In this document: positions 1 to 8,205 of the stretch, piece by piece
Position numbering within the stretch: position 1 is the first letter of the stretch
Layout of the letters: each line of letters starts with the position of its first letter
Origin: an uncultured Clostridia bacterium
GTDB lineage: Bacteria > Bacillota > Clostridia > Oscillospirales > CAG-272
Assembly: GCA_947631245.1 (NCBI GenBank)
Contig: CANRKP010000016.1
Span: 1-42,665, forward strand
Reading direction: 5' to 3'
DNA: 42,665 nt
Made by a program: the position numbers and the translations under genes
Notes under the pieces: generated by a model
Databases searched by the model: none
Seen by the model: the letters and a program-made list of their open reading frames with translations, nothing else
What the model was told of the DNA's origin: nothing

Positions 1-1
1 G

Positions 2-562
2 GGTCACACATATATCGTTTTAAACAAGCCCGTCGGCGTCATTTCCACCATGAAGGACGAAAAGGGGCGCGGGCGTCCCACCGTCGCCGAGCTGACGGCT
101 GACGTGCCCGCGCGCGTTTATCCCGTCGGCAGGCTCGATATGTACTCCGACGGACTTCTGCTTATGACGGACGACGGCGAGCTCGCAAACGCGCTGTCAC
201 ACCCCAAAGGCAGCATCGCGAAGGTCTACCGCGTTACACTTTGCGGCAGCGTCGACGACGACGCGCTCCGCGCGCTCGCCTCGCCGATGACGATAACGGA
301 GGCGGACGGGAAGCCGTACACGCTGCGCCCGTGCGAGGTATCGCTCATAAACCGCGACGGCGACACCGTCATAGAAATGACGCTGCACGAGGGCAGAAAC
401 AGACAGATACGGCGTATGTGCGACGCGCTCGGGCTCAAAATAAAGCGGCTGACGCGCATCTCTGAGGGCGGCATCGCGCTCGGAGAACTGCCGAGCGGAA
501 AATGGCGTCCTCTCACGGACGGCGAGCTTTCCGCTCTTTTATCGGAGGCAAAGGAAAAGTGA
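2..562 (+). CDS. rluB: 23S rRNA pseudouridine synthase, RluB/RsuA family (5' end missing)
   Basis: The gene enters from outside the window, and the open frame begins at base 2 with no start codon. The visible part is the catalytic domain of the RsuA/RluB/E/F family, which converts a specific uridine in rRNA to pseudouridine. It shows the family opening (VLNKPVGVIST), the catalytic segment YPVGRLDMYSDGLLLMT with the nucleophilic Asp in GRLD, and the late motif EGRNRQIRRM. The N-terminal S4 RNA-binding domain would lie upstream of the window. RluB (23S U2605 equivalent) is the usual Bacillota member; RsuA or RluE cannot be excluded without the N-terminus. The stop overlaps the start of the next gene, so the two are translationally coupled. 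Confidence 0.88.
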   Translation, partial: GHTYIVLNKPVGVISTMKDEKGRGRPTVAELTADVPARVYPVGRLDMYSDGLLLMTDDGELANALSHPKGSIAKVYRVTLCGSVDDDALRALASPMTITEADGKPYTLRPCEVSLINRDGDTVIEMTLHEGRNRQIRRMCDALGLKIKRLTRISEGGIALGELPSGKWRPLTDGELSALLSEAKEK

Positions 563-804
563 CCGGCGAAAAACTCACTGACATAAAATTTGACGAGCTG
601 ACATCGCGCATCAACGCGCTTGCGGCGAAAAACAAGACCTCGGGACTGACGGAGGAAGAAAAGGCGGATAGGGATGCGCTGAGGCGCGAATACGTCCGCC
701 GCTTTCACGAAAGCCTCCGCTCCGAGCTCGACTCCGTTTACTACGTCGGCGACGACGGAGAGGAGCACAAGCTCGAAAAAAAGGAGGCGTCGACCGAAAA
801 ATGA
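559..804 (+). CDS. DUF896 family protein (YnzC-like)
   Basis: A protein of 81 residues that matches the DUF896 (YnzC/YlaC-like) family of small cytosolic helical-hairpin proteins. The diagnostic core is present: RINALAAKNKTSGLTEEEK, then ALRREYVRRFHESLRSELDS. The chosen start is a GTG at 559, because it follows a GGAGG at 544-548 at 10-nt spacing and begins right at the family's N-terminus. A frame extension back to an ATG at 502 lies inside the rluB gene and has no family resemblance. The GTG overlaps the rluB stop (GTGA). The family's function is not established; an SOS/ribosome link has been suggested for some members. The stop overlaps the start of the next gene by 4 nt. Confidence 0.85.
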   Translation: MTGEKLTDIKFDELTSRINALAAKNKTSGLTEEEKADRDALRREYVRRFHESLRSELDSVYYVGDDGEEHKLEKKEASTEK

Positions 805-1079
805 ACGAAGACGAGCTGAACTACCGACCGAGCCGAAACGTCCGCGGCAGCTATAAATGGCGCAGACGCCGCCCGACCCCGTTCGTCATTCTCTGCATCG
901 TATTTGTAGTTGCCCTTCTCGCCGTCATCTTCACCTCGCGCGCGTGGAGGCGGCTCATCTCGGGCGAGACGGGCGGCACTGACGGCATCTACGGAACAGA
1001 CGGCGGCGCCCGCACCGAAGAGAGCGTTTATTCTCCTGACGAGAGCGGGCGGCCCGATACAGCGTCTCTCGAAACATAA
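801..1079 (+). CDS. small single-pass membrane protein of unknown function
   Basis: A 92-residue protein not assigned to any family. Residues 1-26 are polar and end in a strongly basic stretch (KWRRRRPTP). One hydrophobic helix follows at about residues 27-46 (FVILCIVFVVALLAVIF), then an outward-facing tail rich in Gly, Thr, Asp and Glu. The positive-inside rule predicts a cytoplasmic N-terminus and an extracytoplasmic low-complexity tail. The ATG overlaps the DUF896 stop (ATGA). AGGAGG sits at 782-787, a rather long 13-nt spacing. It is the last gene before a terminator at 1081-1118, so it belongs to the rluB-DUF896 transcript. No function is inferred. Confidence 0.7.
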   Translation: MNEDELNYRPSRNVRGSYKWRRRRPTPFVILCIVFVVALLAVIFTSRAWRRLISGETGGTDGIYGTDGGARTEESVYSPDESGRPDTASLET

Positions 1080-1080
1080 T

Positions 1081-1118
1081 AATCGGCGTGTTGCCAGATG
1101 GCTGCACGCCGATTTTTC
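1081..1118 (+). terminator. rho-independent terminator of the rluB-DUF896-membrane protein operon
   Basis: A perfect 10-bp stem (AATCGGCGTG at 1081-1090 pairing with CACGCCGATT at 1105-1114) with a 14-nt loop, followed by a T-run on the + strand. It begins two bases after the stop codon at 1077-1079. On the opposite strand it follows the FAD dehydrogenase gene, so it may work in both directions. Confidence 0.8.
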
Positions 1119-1130
1119 GTTATGAATTTC

Positions 1131-2528
1131 TTACTCCTGCGCGAGCTTTCTCCCCATGAGTATTCCCATCACGGACGACATCATGAGACCGCGCGTCCAT
1201 CCGGATGAATCGCCGAGACAGTGGAGCCCGGGAACGTTCGTGTTGAAATCCGCGTCCATCTTGACCCTGTTTGAATAGAATTTGAGCTCCGGCGAGTAAA
1301 GCAGCGTTTCGTTTGCGGCAAATCCCGGTACGACCTTGTCGACCGCGAGAATGAAATTGATGATATTTATCATCGAGCGGTAAGGCATTGCGGCGGTAAT
1401 ATCGCCCGCGACAGCGTCGGGAAGCGTCGGGCGGACGTTCGAGCGCTCAAGCTCGCGCTGCCATGTGCGCTTGCCGTCGAGAATGTCCCCGAAGCGCTGA
1501 ACGAGGATGTGACCCGCGCCGAGCATATTTGTGAGCTCGCCGACCTTCTGCGCGTATGCGATTGGCTGATTGAACGGCTCGCTGAAATTGTGCGAGCAGA
1601 GGATGGCGAGGTTCGTATTGTCTGACTTTCTGTCCTTGAACGAATGCCCGTTTACGACCGCGAGGTCGTTGTCGTAATTCTCCTGGCTTACAAAGCCGCC
1701 GGGATTCTGACAGAAGACGCGCACCTTGTTCTTGAACGGCTTCGGATACCCGATTAGCTTAGACTCATAGAGCGCCTCGTTTATTGTCTCCATGACCTCG
1801 TTTCTCACCTCGACGCGCACGCCGATATCGACGGTGCCGGGCGAATGCGCGATATTGTAACCGGCGCAGATGCGCTCGAGCCAGTCGGCGCCTCTCCGCC
1901 CTGTAGCAATTATCGTGTGCGGCGCGCGTATCTCTCGCGTCTCCCCGTCCTTTGAAATGACGATGCCGCGGCATTCCCCGTTCTCAAGAAGCAAGTCGGA
2001 GCATTCCCAGCCGAATATCATCTCAACGCCGCGGTCTGAAAGATAATGTTCGATCGAAAGGTAGAGCGCGTGGCTGCGCTCCGTCCCGATATGGCGTATC
2101 GGGCAGTCGACGAGCTTCAGTCCGGCGCTTATCGCGCGCTTGCGTATCTCCTTTACCTCTTCGGAATTGTTTATTCCCTCTATCTTCGTGTCAGCGCCGA
2201 ATTCAAGATATATTCCGTCGGCATAGTTTATCGTTTCCTGAGCGAGCTCAGCCCCGATCAGATCGGGCAGATCTCCGCCGACCTCGTAAGAGAGCGAGAG
2301 CTTTCCGTCCGAAAACGCGCCCGCGCCGGAAAAGCCCGTCGTGATGTTGCAGTACGGCTTGCAGTTGACGCAAGCCTTCGTCTTGTCCTTAGGGCAGACG
2401 CGCTCTTCAAGCGGCTTTCCCTTTTCAACTATCGTTATTTTCTTTTTGCTGCCGCGGCGTAGGAGCTCGAGCGCCGTAAATATGCCCGCGGGTCCCGCGC
2501 CGACTATGATAACATCTGTCTTCATCAT
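1131..2528 (-). CDS. FAD-dependent dehydrogenase (COG2509-type, NAD(P)/FAD-binding)
   Basis: A 465-residue flavoprotein of the uncharacterised FAD-dependent dehydrogenase group (COG2509). The N-terminus carries the dinucleotide-binding Rossmann motif VIIVGAGPAGIFTALELLRRG (residues 5-25), followed by the acidic strand end VEKG. A Cys-rich loop (CPKDKTKACVNCKPYC, about residues 45-60) leads into the GFSGAGAFSDGKLS segment typical of this group. A second FAD-contact region (IIATGRRGADWL) lies near residue 207, and the C-terminal segment GLHCLGDSSGWTRGLMMSSVMG closes the FAD site. The substrate is unknown. The start is the first of two Met codons. A promoter fit lies at 2581-2609. It is a single-gene unit divergent from ybaK. 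Confidence 0.82.
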   Translation of the reverse strand: MMKTDVIIVGAGPAGIFTALELLRRGSKKKITIVEKGKPLEERVCPKDKTKACVNCKPYCNITTGFSGAGAFSDGKLSLSYEVGGDLPDLIGAELAQETINYADGIYLEFGADTKIEGINNSEEVKEIRKRAISAGLKLVDCPIRHIGTERSHALYLSIEHYLSDRGVEMIFGWECSDLLLENGECRGIVISKDGETREIRAPHTIIATGRRGADWLERICAGYNIAHSPGTVDIGVRVEVRNEVMETINEALYESKLIGYPKPFKNKVRVFCQNPGGFVSQENYDNDLAVVNGHSFKDRKSDNTNLAILCSHNFSEPFNQPIAYAQKVGELTNMLGAGHILVQRFGDILDGKRTWQRELERSNVRPTLPDAVAGDITAAMPYRSMINIINFILAVDKVVPGFAANETLLYSPELKFYSNRVKMDADFNTNVPGLHCLGDSSGWTRGLMMSSVMGILMGRKLAQE

Positions 2529-2580
2529 TATTTCACCGTTTTGTAATTTTCAAAAAGTGTTTTTTGTGCCTTACGCGGAT

Positions 2581-2609
2581 ATTTTATCACAAGAGCGCCG
2601 CCCCGTCAA
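2581..2609 (-). promoter_or_regulatory. sigma-A type promoter of the FAD dehydrogenase gene
   Basis: On the minus strand TTGACG (2604-2609) is separated by 17 bp from TAAAAT (2581-2586), about 50 bp upstream of the ATG at 2528. It is back-to-back with the ybaK promoter at 2650-2678. Confidence 0.6.
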
Positions 2610-2649
2610 GCAAAACCGCACAAGCAAGCGTATATGTTGCCCGAAACGT

Positions 2650-2678
2650 TTGAAAAATGCGCGCCTGTATGGTATACT
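2650..2678 (+). promoter_or_regulatory. sigma-A type promoter of ybaK and the oxidoreductase
   Basis: TTGAAA (2650-2655), a 17-bp spacer and TATACT (2673-2678) stand 24 bp upstream of the ybaK ATG at 2703. CGGAGG at 2691-2696 is the ribosome binding site. Confidence 0.75.
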
Positions 2679-2702
2679 TATTTCAAAGAACGGAGGCATT
2701 CT

Positions 2703-3209
2703 ATGGCATCGGGAAAAACAGCAAAGACAAACGCGCTGCGCGAGCTTGACGCGGCGGGCATAAAATACAGTACCGTCGAATACGAAGTCGATGAGGACGA
2801 CCTTTCGGGCACGCACGCCGCAGAGGTCAGCGGCATAGACCCTGACATGATGTTCAAAACGCTCGTCGCGAAAAACGAACGCGGCGAATACCTCGTTTTC
2901 TGCATTCCCGTCGCGTGCGAGCTCGACCTCAAAAAATGCGCCGCGGCATCGGGCTCTAAGAGCGCCTCGATGATACACGTCCGCGACCTCTTGTCCGTCA
3001 CGGGCTACATCCGCGGCGGGTGCTCTCCCGTCGGCATGAAAAAGCACTTTCCTACCTTTATTGACGAGACGGCGGAGCTTTTCCCAGAAATATATGTGAG
3101 CGCCGGCATGAGAGGACTTCAGATGAAGATAAAAACCGAAGACCTCATCTCATTTACGGGTGCGCGCACGGCGGACCTCACGTTTATAAAGCATGGTCAG
3201 CGCGGCTGA
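2703..3209 (+). CDS. ybaK: Cys-tRNA(Pro)/Cys-tRNA(Cys) deacylase, YbaK/EbsC family
   Basis: A 168-residue member of the YbaK/ProX editing-domain superfamily, cytosolic proteins that hydrolyse misacylated Cys-tRNA(Pro). Visible family features are the N-terminal TNALRELDAAGIKYSTVEY, the segment DPDMMFKTLVAK with the conserved Lys (residue 52) thought essential for deacylation, and the Gly-rich YIRGGCSPVGMKK loop (about residues 102-114). The length is close to the usual ~160. The ATG at 2703 is chosen because a strong CGGAGG lies 6 nt upstream and the promoter at 2650-2678 fits just before it; an open frame reaching back to 2634 would overlap that promoter. It is followed after 34 nt by the Gfo/Idh gene on the same strand. 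Confidence 0.9.
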   Translation: MASGKTAKTNALRELDAAGIKYSTVEYEVDEDDLSGTHAAEVSGIDPDMMFKTLVAKNERGEYLVFCIPVACELDLKKCAAASGSKSASMIHVRDLLSVTGYIRGGCSPVGMKKHFPTFIDETAELFPEIYVSAGMRGLQMKIKTEDLISFTGARTADLTFIKHGQRG

Positions 3210-3243
3210 CCGACGCTTGCAATTAACAATGGAGGAACAAAAA

Positions 3244-4344
3244 ATGAGCACGGAGCACGAGGCGGACGACATAAAAAAATATGCCGAATTTGAAATCCCC
3301 TCACCGGTCGTCGAGCCGGGAGAATTTGTTTTTGCCGCGGTCGGTCTTGAGCACGGACACATACACGGTATGTGCCGCGGTCTCTGTGAGGCGGGCGCGA
3401 CACTGCGCTGGGTCTATGACCCCGACCCCGCCAAGGTAGCTGACTTCATCCGCCGCCACCCCGGGGTAAAGGCGGCAAGGAGCGAGGAGGAAATTCTCTC
3501 CGACCGTGAGGTGCGCCTCGTCGCGGGCGCTGCCGTCACCTCGGAGCGGTGCGCGCTCGGTCTGCGCGTGATGGACGCGGGTAAGGATTATTTTACCGAC
3601 AAGGCGCCGATGACGACATTTGCCCAGCTCGAGGCGGCGGAGAAAAAGGTCGCCGAGACGGGGCGGAAATACGCGGTTTATTTCAGTGAGCGCATCCATT
3701 CCGAGGCGGCGGTGTACGCGGGATACCTCGTCCGCGAGGGAGCTATCGGGCGCGTTGTTCAGGTGCTCGGGCTCGGTCCGCACAGGCTGAGCGCACAGTC
3801 ACGTCCCGACTGGTTTTTCAAAAAGGAAAAGTACGGCGGCATCCTCTGCGACATCGGCAGCCATCAGATAGAGCAGTTCCTTTACTACGCAAACGAGACG
3901 GACGCGCGCGTCGCAAGAGCTCAGGTCGGCAACTTCGCGCACCCGGAATATCCCGAGCTCGAGGATTTCGGAGACGCCGTGATCGTCGGCGGCAGCGGCT
4001 CGACGGAGTACTTCCGCGTCGATTGGTTCACGCCGGACGGACTCCGCACATGGGGCGACGGAAGGACCCTCATCCTCGGCACGGACGGCTACATAGAGCT
4101 CCGCAAATTTATAAACATCGGCACAGACGACGGCGGGGATCAGGTTTTCTTCGTCGACGGCAAAGGCGAACGCCACATTAACGTGCGCGGTAAGGTTGGC
4201 TTCCCCTTCTTCGGCGAGCTCATACTCGACTGCCTCGAACGCACGGAGCGCGCGATGACGCAGAAGCACGCATTTTTGGCGGCGCGCCTCGCACTGACAG
4301 CGGAGGCAGAGGCCGAAACGCTGACGGGCTCGGAAAAAAAATAA
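3244..4344 (+). CDS. Gfo/Idh/MocA family oxidoreductase
   Basis: A 366-residue NAD(P)-dependent dehydrogenase. Residues 28-41 form the first Rossmann strand and turn (FVFAAVGLEHGHIHG), with HGH in place of the usual glycine-rich GxGxxG, a common variation in the group. The EKP-like motif reads DKAP (residues 119-122), where Lys120 is the expected catalytic or cofactor-contact residue. The C-terminal alpha/beta domain has GGILCDIGSHQIEQF (about 198-212), giving the conserved Asp and His of the active site. Substrates are sugars or inositols in known members; the specific one cannot be told here. The ATG at 3244 follows GGAGG (3231-3235) at 8 nt. It is probably the second gene of the ybaK transcript and ends 46 nt before a strong terminator. 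Confidence 0.88.
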   Translation: MSTEHEADDIKKYAEFEIPSPVVEPGEFVFAAVGLEHGHIHGMCRGLCEAGATLRWVYDPDPAKVADFIRRHPGVKAARSEEEILSDREVRLVAGAAVTSERCALGLRVMDAGKDYFTDKAPMTTFAQLEAAEKKVAETGRKYAVYFSERIHSEAAVYAGYLVREGAIGRVVQVLGLGPHRLSAQSRPDWFFKKEKYGGILCDIGSHQIEQFLYYANETDARVARAQVGNFAHPEYPELEDFGDAVIVGGSGSTEYFRVDWFTPDGLRTWGDGRTLILGTDGYIELRKFINIGTDDGGDQVFFVDGKGERHINVRGKVGFPFFGELILDCLERTERAMTQKHAFLAARLALTAEAEAETLTGSEKK

Positions 4345-4390
4345 CGCCCGCCCTTTTCCATACGCCGTCCGCCCGAATAAAATGACTGAA

Positions 4391-4420
4391 AAAAAGAGAC
4401 GCCGTGAAGCGTCTCTTTTT
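4391..4420. terminator. bidirectional rho-independent terminator between convergent genes
   Basis: A perfect 12-bp stem, AAAAAGAGACGC (4391-4402) with GCGTCTCTTTTT (4409-4420), and a 6-nt loop. The flanking A-run and T-run give a U-tract on both strands, so it can end both the oxidoreductase transcript (+) and the DUF4430 lipoprotein transcript (-). Confidence 0.88.
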
Positions 4421-4432
4421 ACCGATATGTTT

Positions 4433-4957
4433 TTATTTTCCGGTGCCCGTGAGCGTGAAGACTAACGTGTCGCCGTCCTTGACATAGTTGGAGCTTGCGC
4501 GTCCGTTTTGGGGTTCCTTGCCGTTGATGGTATATGACCAGTAGAACGTGATGTTCTCGTCATAGCCTTCGACATGCGTTCCGGAAGATGCGATGTAGCT
4601 CTCTCCGGCGTAAGTCTTTATCGCACCGACGGAAGAGTCGTCGTCTTGGGTCGTGAGACCGATATCGTGGTTGGCACAGACCTCGCTCAGCGCACGGAGC
4701 GCGGAGATCTGTTCATCGTCGTCGTAGATTATCTCGACCTCCTGAGAGTCGAGCATCGTGCGGTCAGCCTGAGGGATGATGAACTCACTGTCGCCCTTTG
4801 CGGTCGCCTCTGCATATTTGAAATTCACATAGTCCTCGCCAAGCTTGACGGTGACCTTGACGGTCATCTTGTTTCCTCCGGCGCAGCCGACCATCATCAT
4901 CGCGAGCATGGCAAATGCCATCGCCGCAGCGATAATCTTGATGATAGCTTTCTTCAT
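4433..4957 (-). CDS. DUF4430-domain lipoprotein
   Basis: A 174-residue secreted lipoprotein. Residues 1-24 are a type II signal peptide (basic MKKAIIK start, Met/Ala-rich core) ending at a lipobox MVGC with the lipidated Cys25. The mature part resembles DUF4430, the transcobalamin/intrinsic-factor-like C-terminal fold seen in many Clostridia surface proteins: a beta-rich segment ending in ITFYWSYTINGKEPQNGRASSNYVKDGDTLVFTLTG, with the typical W..tvNG and DGD.i.F pattern. It probably sits on the outer face of the cytoplasmic membrane; ligand unknown, and a cobamide-related role is only a family guess. It has its own near-consensus promoter (5005-5033), a GGAGG ribosome site and a terminator, so it is a monocistronic gene. 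Confidence 0.75.
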   Translation of the reverse strand: MKKAIIKIIAAAMAFAMLAMMMVGCAGGNKMTVKVTVKLGEDYVNFKYAEATAKGDSEFIIPQADRTMLDSQEVEIIYDDDEQISALRALSEVCANHDIGLTTQDDDSSVGAIKTYAGESYIASSGTHVEGYDENITFYWSYTINGKEPQNGRASSNYVKDGDTLVFTLTGTGK

Positions 4958-5004
4958 TTGAAAAATCCTCCGAAAAAAATTTTGTGAAATTTGTTCCTGT
5001 TCTA

Positions 5005-5033
5005 AGTATAGTATAAAATAACCGCCATGTCAA
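5005..5033 (-). promoter_or_regulatory. near-consensus promoter of the DUF4430 lipoprotein gene
   Basis: On the minus strand a perfect -35 TTGACA (5028-5033), a 17-bp spacer and -10 TATACT (5005-5010). This is one of the best promoter matches in the window and suggests strong constitutive expression. Confidence 0.8.
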
Positions 5034-5156
5034 CAACTTTTTTTATTAGGATGAGCGATTTTGCACAAAAAAATTTATTTGCATGCGGTCGTATGCTGCC
5101 TTATACCCTATTTCTCTACCCCGTAACTCGCGAAAACGGAACCGAAAAGGAGATCG

Positions 5157-5189
5157 GGACGCCCGCTTTTGCGCGGGCGTCCGTTTTTT
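5157..5189. terminator. GC-rich hairpin just after the penicillin-binding protein gene
   Basis: A perfect 10-bp stem GGACGCCCGC (5157-5166) with GCGGGCGTCC (5173-5182) and a 6-nt loop, ending 5 bp from the stop of the minus-strand PBP gene. The T-run (GTTTTTT) lies on the + strand side. For the PBP transcript the hairpin is therefore preceded by A's and has no U-tract, so it is either an atypical terminator or it blocks plus-strand transcription entering the PBP gene. Confidence 0.55.
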
Positions 5190-8055
5190 ACGGCGACTCT
5201 TCGTTATTTTGTGTCATGCCTGAGCCCTGACCACCCGTCGGTGAGCCGGCGTTATGCTCCGTCTCCGGCGGTCCTGTCTCAGGCGGTTTATCCGTCTCAG
5301 GCGATTTATCCGTTTCAGGCGGCTTTTCTGTCGTATCCGAGGGCTCCGTCGTCACCGGAGGCTCCGGCGGTTTCGTCTCGGGCGGAGCCGTTGTCTCCGG
5401 AGGCTTTGTCGTATCGGGCGGAGCCGTAGTCTCGGGAGGCGCGGTGGTGTCCCCCGCAAAGTGGGACGTATCTATGCCCGTAGACCTGTCATAATCGTAG
5501 TGTTGATAACAGAAATGATTGAACGGGGTCGTGACCTTTGACGTTCCGCAGTATTCCCCCACCCCGAGCATATTTGCAAAGAACGGCTCTCCGTACCAAC
5601 CGGCGGGGCTGACGTTTGCCGGAAGCGTCCTGAACACATACTGCGCGTCCGTCACTTTGACCTGCTTCGGGAAGCTGCGACCGTCCACCTTTATGAGCGC
5701 GTACTGAACTATATCGTCGCGGCTGCAGTACTGGCTTGCAACGCCGCCCGTGGATTTGTCATAGTTCACGAGCACATGGACGTCGCACGTCTCGGTCGGG
5801 ACCGTCGACATCGTGAAATATCCCGTCTGTGCACGGCTGCCGCGCGGGTCCTTCGAGCAGGCGTCCGTCATGAGCTTGCCGGAATCCTTGCAGTACGTCA
5901 CCTTTACAAGTCCCGGCGCGTCCGTGAACTTCTTCAGCTCCGCTTCCCCGGCCTTCGCTTTTTCTATTATCTCCGAATGGATCTCCGTCATGATGGAGTC
6001 CCACAACGTCATCGCGGGATTCACCTTGTAGCCCGACAGCGTTTGGTTGAGGTCATACCCGAACCACACGCCGCAGAGATAGTAAGGCGTATATCCGATG
6101 AACCAACGGTCGTAATCCGCGCTGGTCGTACCCGTTTTGCCGGCGCAGTTCACGGTTTTCTTGAGCTTGATGTTCTTTGCCGTACCGGAATCGACGACCG
6201 CCTGCAAAAGCTTTGTCATTATTGACGCGGTCTGGTCGCTTATGACGACTTCTCCCGGCTTTTCGGTCGAGAGTATCAGCTCTCCATCCTTGTCCGTGAC
6301 GTTTAAATACGTCCTCGAATAATTGTATACGCCGTGATTTGCGAATATCTGATATGCGGTCGTCAGCTCGCGGACGGTGATGCCCAGCGTGAACTGACCG
6401 AGCGCGAGCGGCGCTATCGCCTTATCCGATTTGATCTCGCCCGACGGCGTCACATACCGCTCGACAGCGTTTTCGATATGGCATTTGTTTCTGACGAAAT
6501 CAAACGATGCGTCTATACCGAGCTTTTCCAGCGTTCTGACGGATATGACGTTCTTTGATTTGCGAAGTCCGTCGTATATCGTCGTAAGTCCGTCGTATGT
6601 GTTCGGCGAGTTCTTAGGCCATGCGGAGGCTTTTGCCGGGTCGGTATACGTCCCGAAATTGACGGGGACGTCGTCCTGGACCGTGCTCCACGTTATGATG
6701 CCCGCCTCGAGCGCCGGACCGTAAACGGATATCGGCTTTATCGAGGAGCCGCTCGGTCTGCGCGACTGCGTCGCGCGGTTGAGTCCTCTCGACTCCTTCT
6801 TTTCCCCGCGCCCGCCGACAAGGCCGAGGATATCTCCCGTCGTCGGGTCGATTATGACAGCCGCCGACTGCGGGTGAAGCCCCGTCGCGTCCTGCGGGAA
6901 ATACTTGTCGTCAAGATAAATTTTTTCGAGCGTGGACTGTATTTCGGGGTCCATGACGGTGTAGATGTTCCAGCCGCCCTTATACACCTTGAGGCTCGCT
7001 ATCTCACGCGAAACTCCGTACTGCTCGACGTAATCGTTGATAACGTCCTCGATAACGGCGTCCGTATACCAGGATGTGACGCTCGTCACGCCCGACGAGC
7101 GCGAGATATTCAGTTCAAGGTCCGAATAATACGCATCGTCGTGCTCCTCGCGCGTTATAAAGCCGAGCTCCAGCATCTTGTCGAGCACGTCGCGGCGGCG
7201 CGATGTGTTGTTATCCGGGTGGCGCAGCGGGTCGTATTTGTACGGCGACTTCGGTATCGCCGCAATCGCGGCGCATTCGATGAGGTCGAGCTCGCTCACG
7301 TCCTTGCTGAAGTATGTGTGAGCCGCGCTCTGAACGCCCGTGCAGTTCTGCGAGAGCGAGATTATGTTGAGATACATCGTAATGATCTCTTCCTTGCTGT
7401 GCTTGCTCTCGAGATTGAGCGCGGAGAGGATCTCCTGCACCTTTCTTTGTATCGTGAAATCGTCGTAGTGCGTCGCGTTTTTGACGAGCTGCTGCGTTAT
7501 AGTCGAGCCGCCGAACGTCGATTTCAGATGCAGCACCTGGTTCGCCGCGGCGGCGGCGGTGCGGAACCAGTCGACGCCGTTATGGCTGCGGAAGCGCTGA
7601 TCCTCTATCGCTATGAAAGCGTTTATAAGGTTTTCGGGGAGCTCGTTGTAATCCGCCCAAAGGCTGTATTCCTCGCCTACAAGGACCTGATTTTCGACCT
7701 CGACGGCGTTTCCTATCCTGTTGCCTCGGTCGGAATAATCCATGTAGTAGAGCTGCGAGGTCATGTCCGACTCGGTGACGATGAGAGAGTCGTCAAACGT
7801 CGGGTCGACATTGTTGTTGACGTATACCGCAAACGCCGTAACGACTATGATGCCCGTGATCGCGCAGATCAGAAGAAGCGTTATCACAATGTCGAGAAGT
7901 ATGGCAAGAGCCGTGTAAACGACGTGCCCGACAATGCGAAGCGCGTCGAGAAGCTCTTCGCCGAGCTTCACGTCTCCGTAAGCGTTTTCAAGGTATGAGG
8001 ACAGTTTTTCGCGCGCGCGCGTCAGCCACGTTTTTATTTTACCGTTGTTCGTCAT
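5188..8055 (-). CDS. class A penicillin-binding protein (PBP1A-type transglycosylase/transpeptidase)
   Basis: A 955-residue bifunctional peptidoglycan synthase. A cytoplasmic head of ~48 residues precedes one transmembrane helix (about 49-79). The GT51 glycosyltransferase domain follows, with catalytic IEDQRF (Glu151), GGSTITQQLVKN (182-193) and RKVQEI (204-209). The transpeptidase domain holds the SxxK tetrad SSIK (Ser437-Lys440), SKN (500-502) and KTGT (640-643). After residue ~730 comes a Cys-containing extracytoplasmic region, then a Pro/Thr/Glu-rich tail (868-935). All catalytic motifs are intact. The start has a GGAGG on the minus strand; a promoter fit is at 8101-8129. It works outside the membrane, polymerising and cross-linking lipid II. 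Monocistronic. Confidence 0.95.
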   Translation of the reverse strand: MTNNGKIKTWLTRAREKLSSYLENAYGDVKLGEELLDALRIVGHVVYTALAILLDIVITLLLICAITGIIVVTAFAVYVNNNVDPTFDDSLIVTESDMTSQLYYMDYSDRGNRIGNAVEVENQVLVGEEYSLWADYNELPENLINAFIAIEDQRFRSHNGVDWFRTAAAAANQVLHLKSTFGGSTITQQLVKNATHYDDFTIQRKVQEILSALNLESKHSKEEIITMYLNIISLSQNCTGVQSAAHTYFSKDVSELDLIECAAIAAIPKSPYKYDPLRHPDNNTSRRRDVLDKMLELGFITREEHDDAYYSDLELNISRSSGVTSVTSWYTDAVIEDVINDYVEQYGVSREIASLKVYKGGWNIYTVMDPEIQSTLEKIYLDDKYFPQDATGLHPQSAAVIIDPTTGDILGLVGGRGEKKESRGLNRATQSRRPSGSSIKPISVYGPALEAGIITWSTVQDDVPVNFGTYTDPAKASAWPKNSPNTYDGLTTIYDGLRKSKNVISVRTLEKLGIDASFDFVRNKCHIENAVERYVTPSGEIKSDKAIAPLALGQFTLGITVRELTTAYQIFANHGVYNYSRTYLNVTDKDGELILSTEKPGEVVISDQTASIMTKLLQAVVDSGTAKNIKLKKTVNCAGKTGTTSADYDRWFIGYTPYYLCGVWFGYDLNQTLSGYKVNPAMTLWDSIMTEIHSEIIEKAKAGEAELKKFTDAPGLVKVTYCKDSGKLMTDACSKDPRGSRAQTGYFTMSTVPTETCDVHVLVNYDKSTGGVASQYCSRDDIVQYALIKVDGRSFPKQVKVTDAQYVFRTLPANVSPAGWYGEPFFANMLGVGEYCGTSKVTTPFNHFCYQHYDYDRSTGIDTSHFAGDTTAPPETTAPPDTTKPPETTAPPETKPPEPPVTTEPSDTTEKPPETDKSPETDKPPETGPPETEHNAGSPTGGQGSGMTQNNEESP
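5251..5454 (-). repeat. Pro/Thr/Glu-rich repeat region in the PBP C-terminus
   Basis: Codes for about residues 868-935 of the PBP: short degenerate units of the form (T/D)(T/K)(A/K)PPET repeated roughly ten times. At DNA level it is a run of imperfect 12-18 bp repeats. Such tails are usually flexible cell-wall-spanning linkers and vary in length between strains. Confidence 0.8.
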
Positions 8056-8100
8056 GCAGCCTCCTCACTTTCGCGTCTTTGACCTTCAAACATAATTCCA

Positions 8101-8129
8101 AGTATATTATACTCCGTTTTTATGAACAA
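8101..8129 (-). promoter_or_regulatory. probable promoter of the penicillin-binding protein gene
   Basis: On the minus strand TTGTTC (8124-8129), a 17-bp spacer and TATACT (8101-8106). A perfect TATAAT (8106-8111) overlaps it but has a poorer -35. It is 45 bp upstream of the ATG at 8055. Confidence 0.5.
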
Positions 8130-8205
8130 ACTGTGAATTTCGCGGATATTTTTCTCTTCAGAGCGAAAAAATAATCAAAAAAGATGCCGAAGGTACTTTA
8201 TCGGA

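Noticed and set aside
5027..5230. A 67-codon plus-strand frame in the gap between the lipoprotein and PBP genes
   Set aside because: There is no ribosome site, it overlaps the lipoprotein promoter, the hairpin and the PBP end, and it has no recognisable sequence.
6874..7998. A 374-codon open frame on the plus strand
   Set aside because: It is antisense to the penicillin-binding protein, Arg/Val-rich and matches no family; long antisense frames are expected in GC-rich codons.
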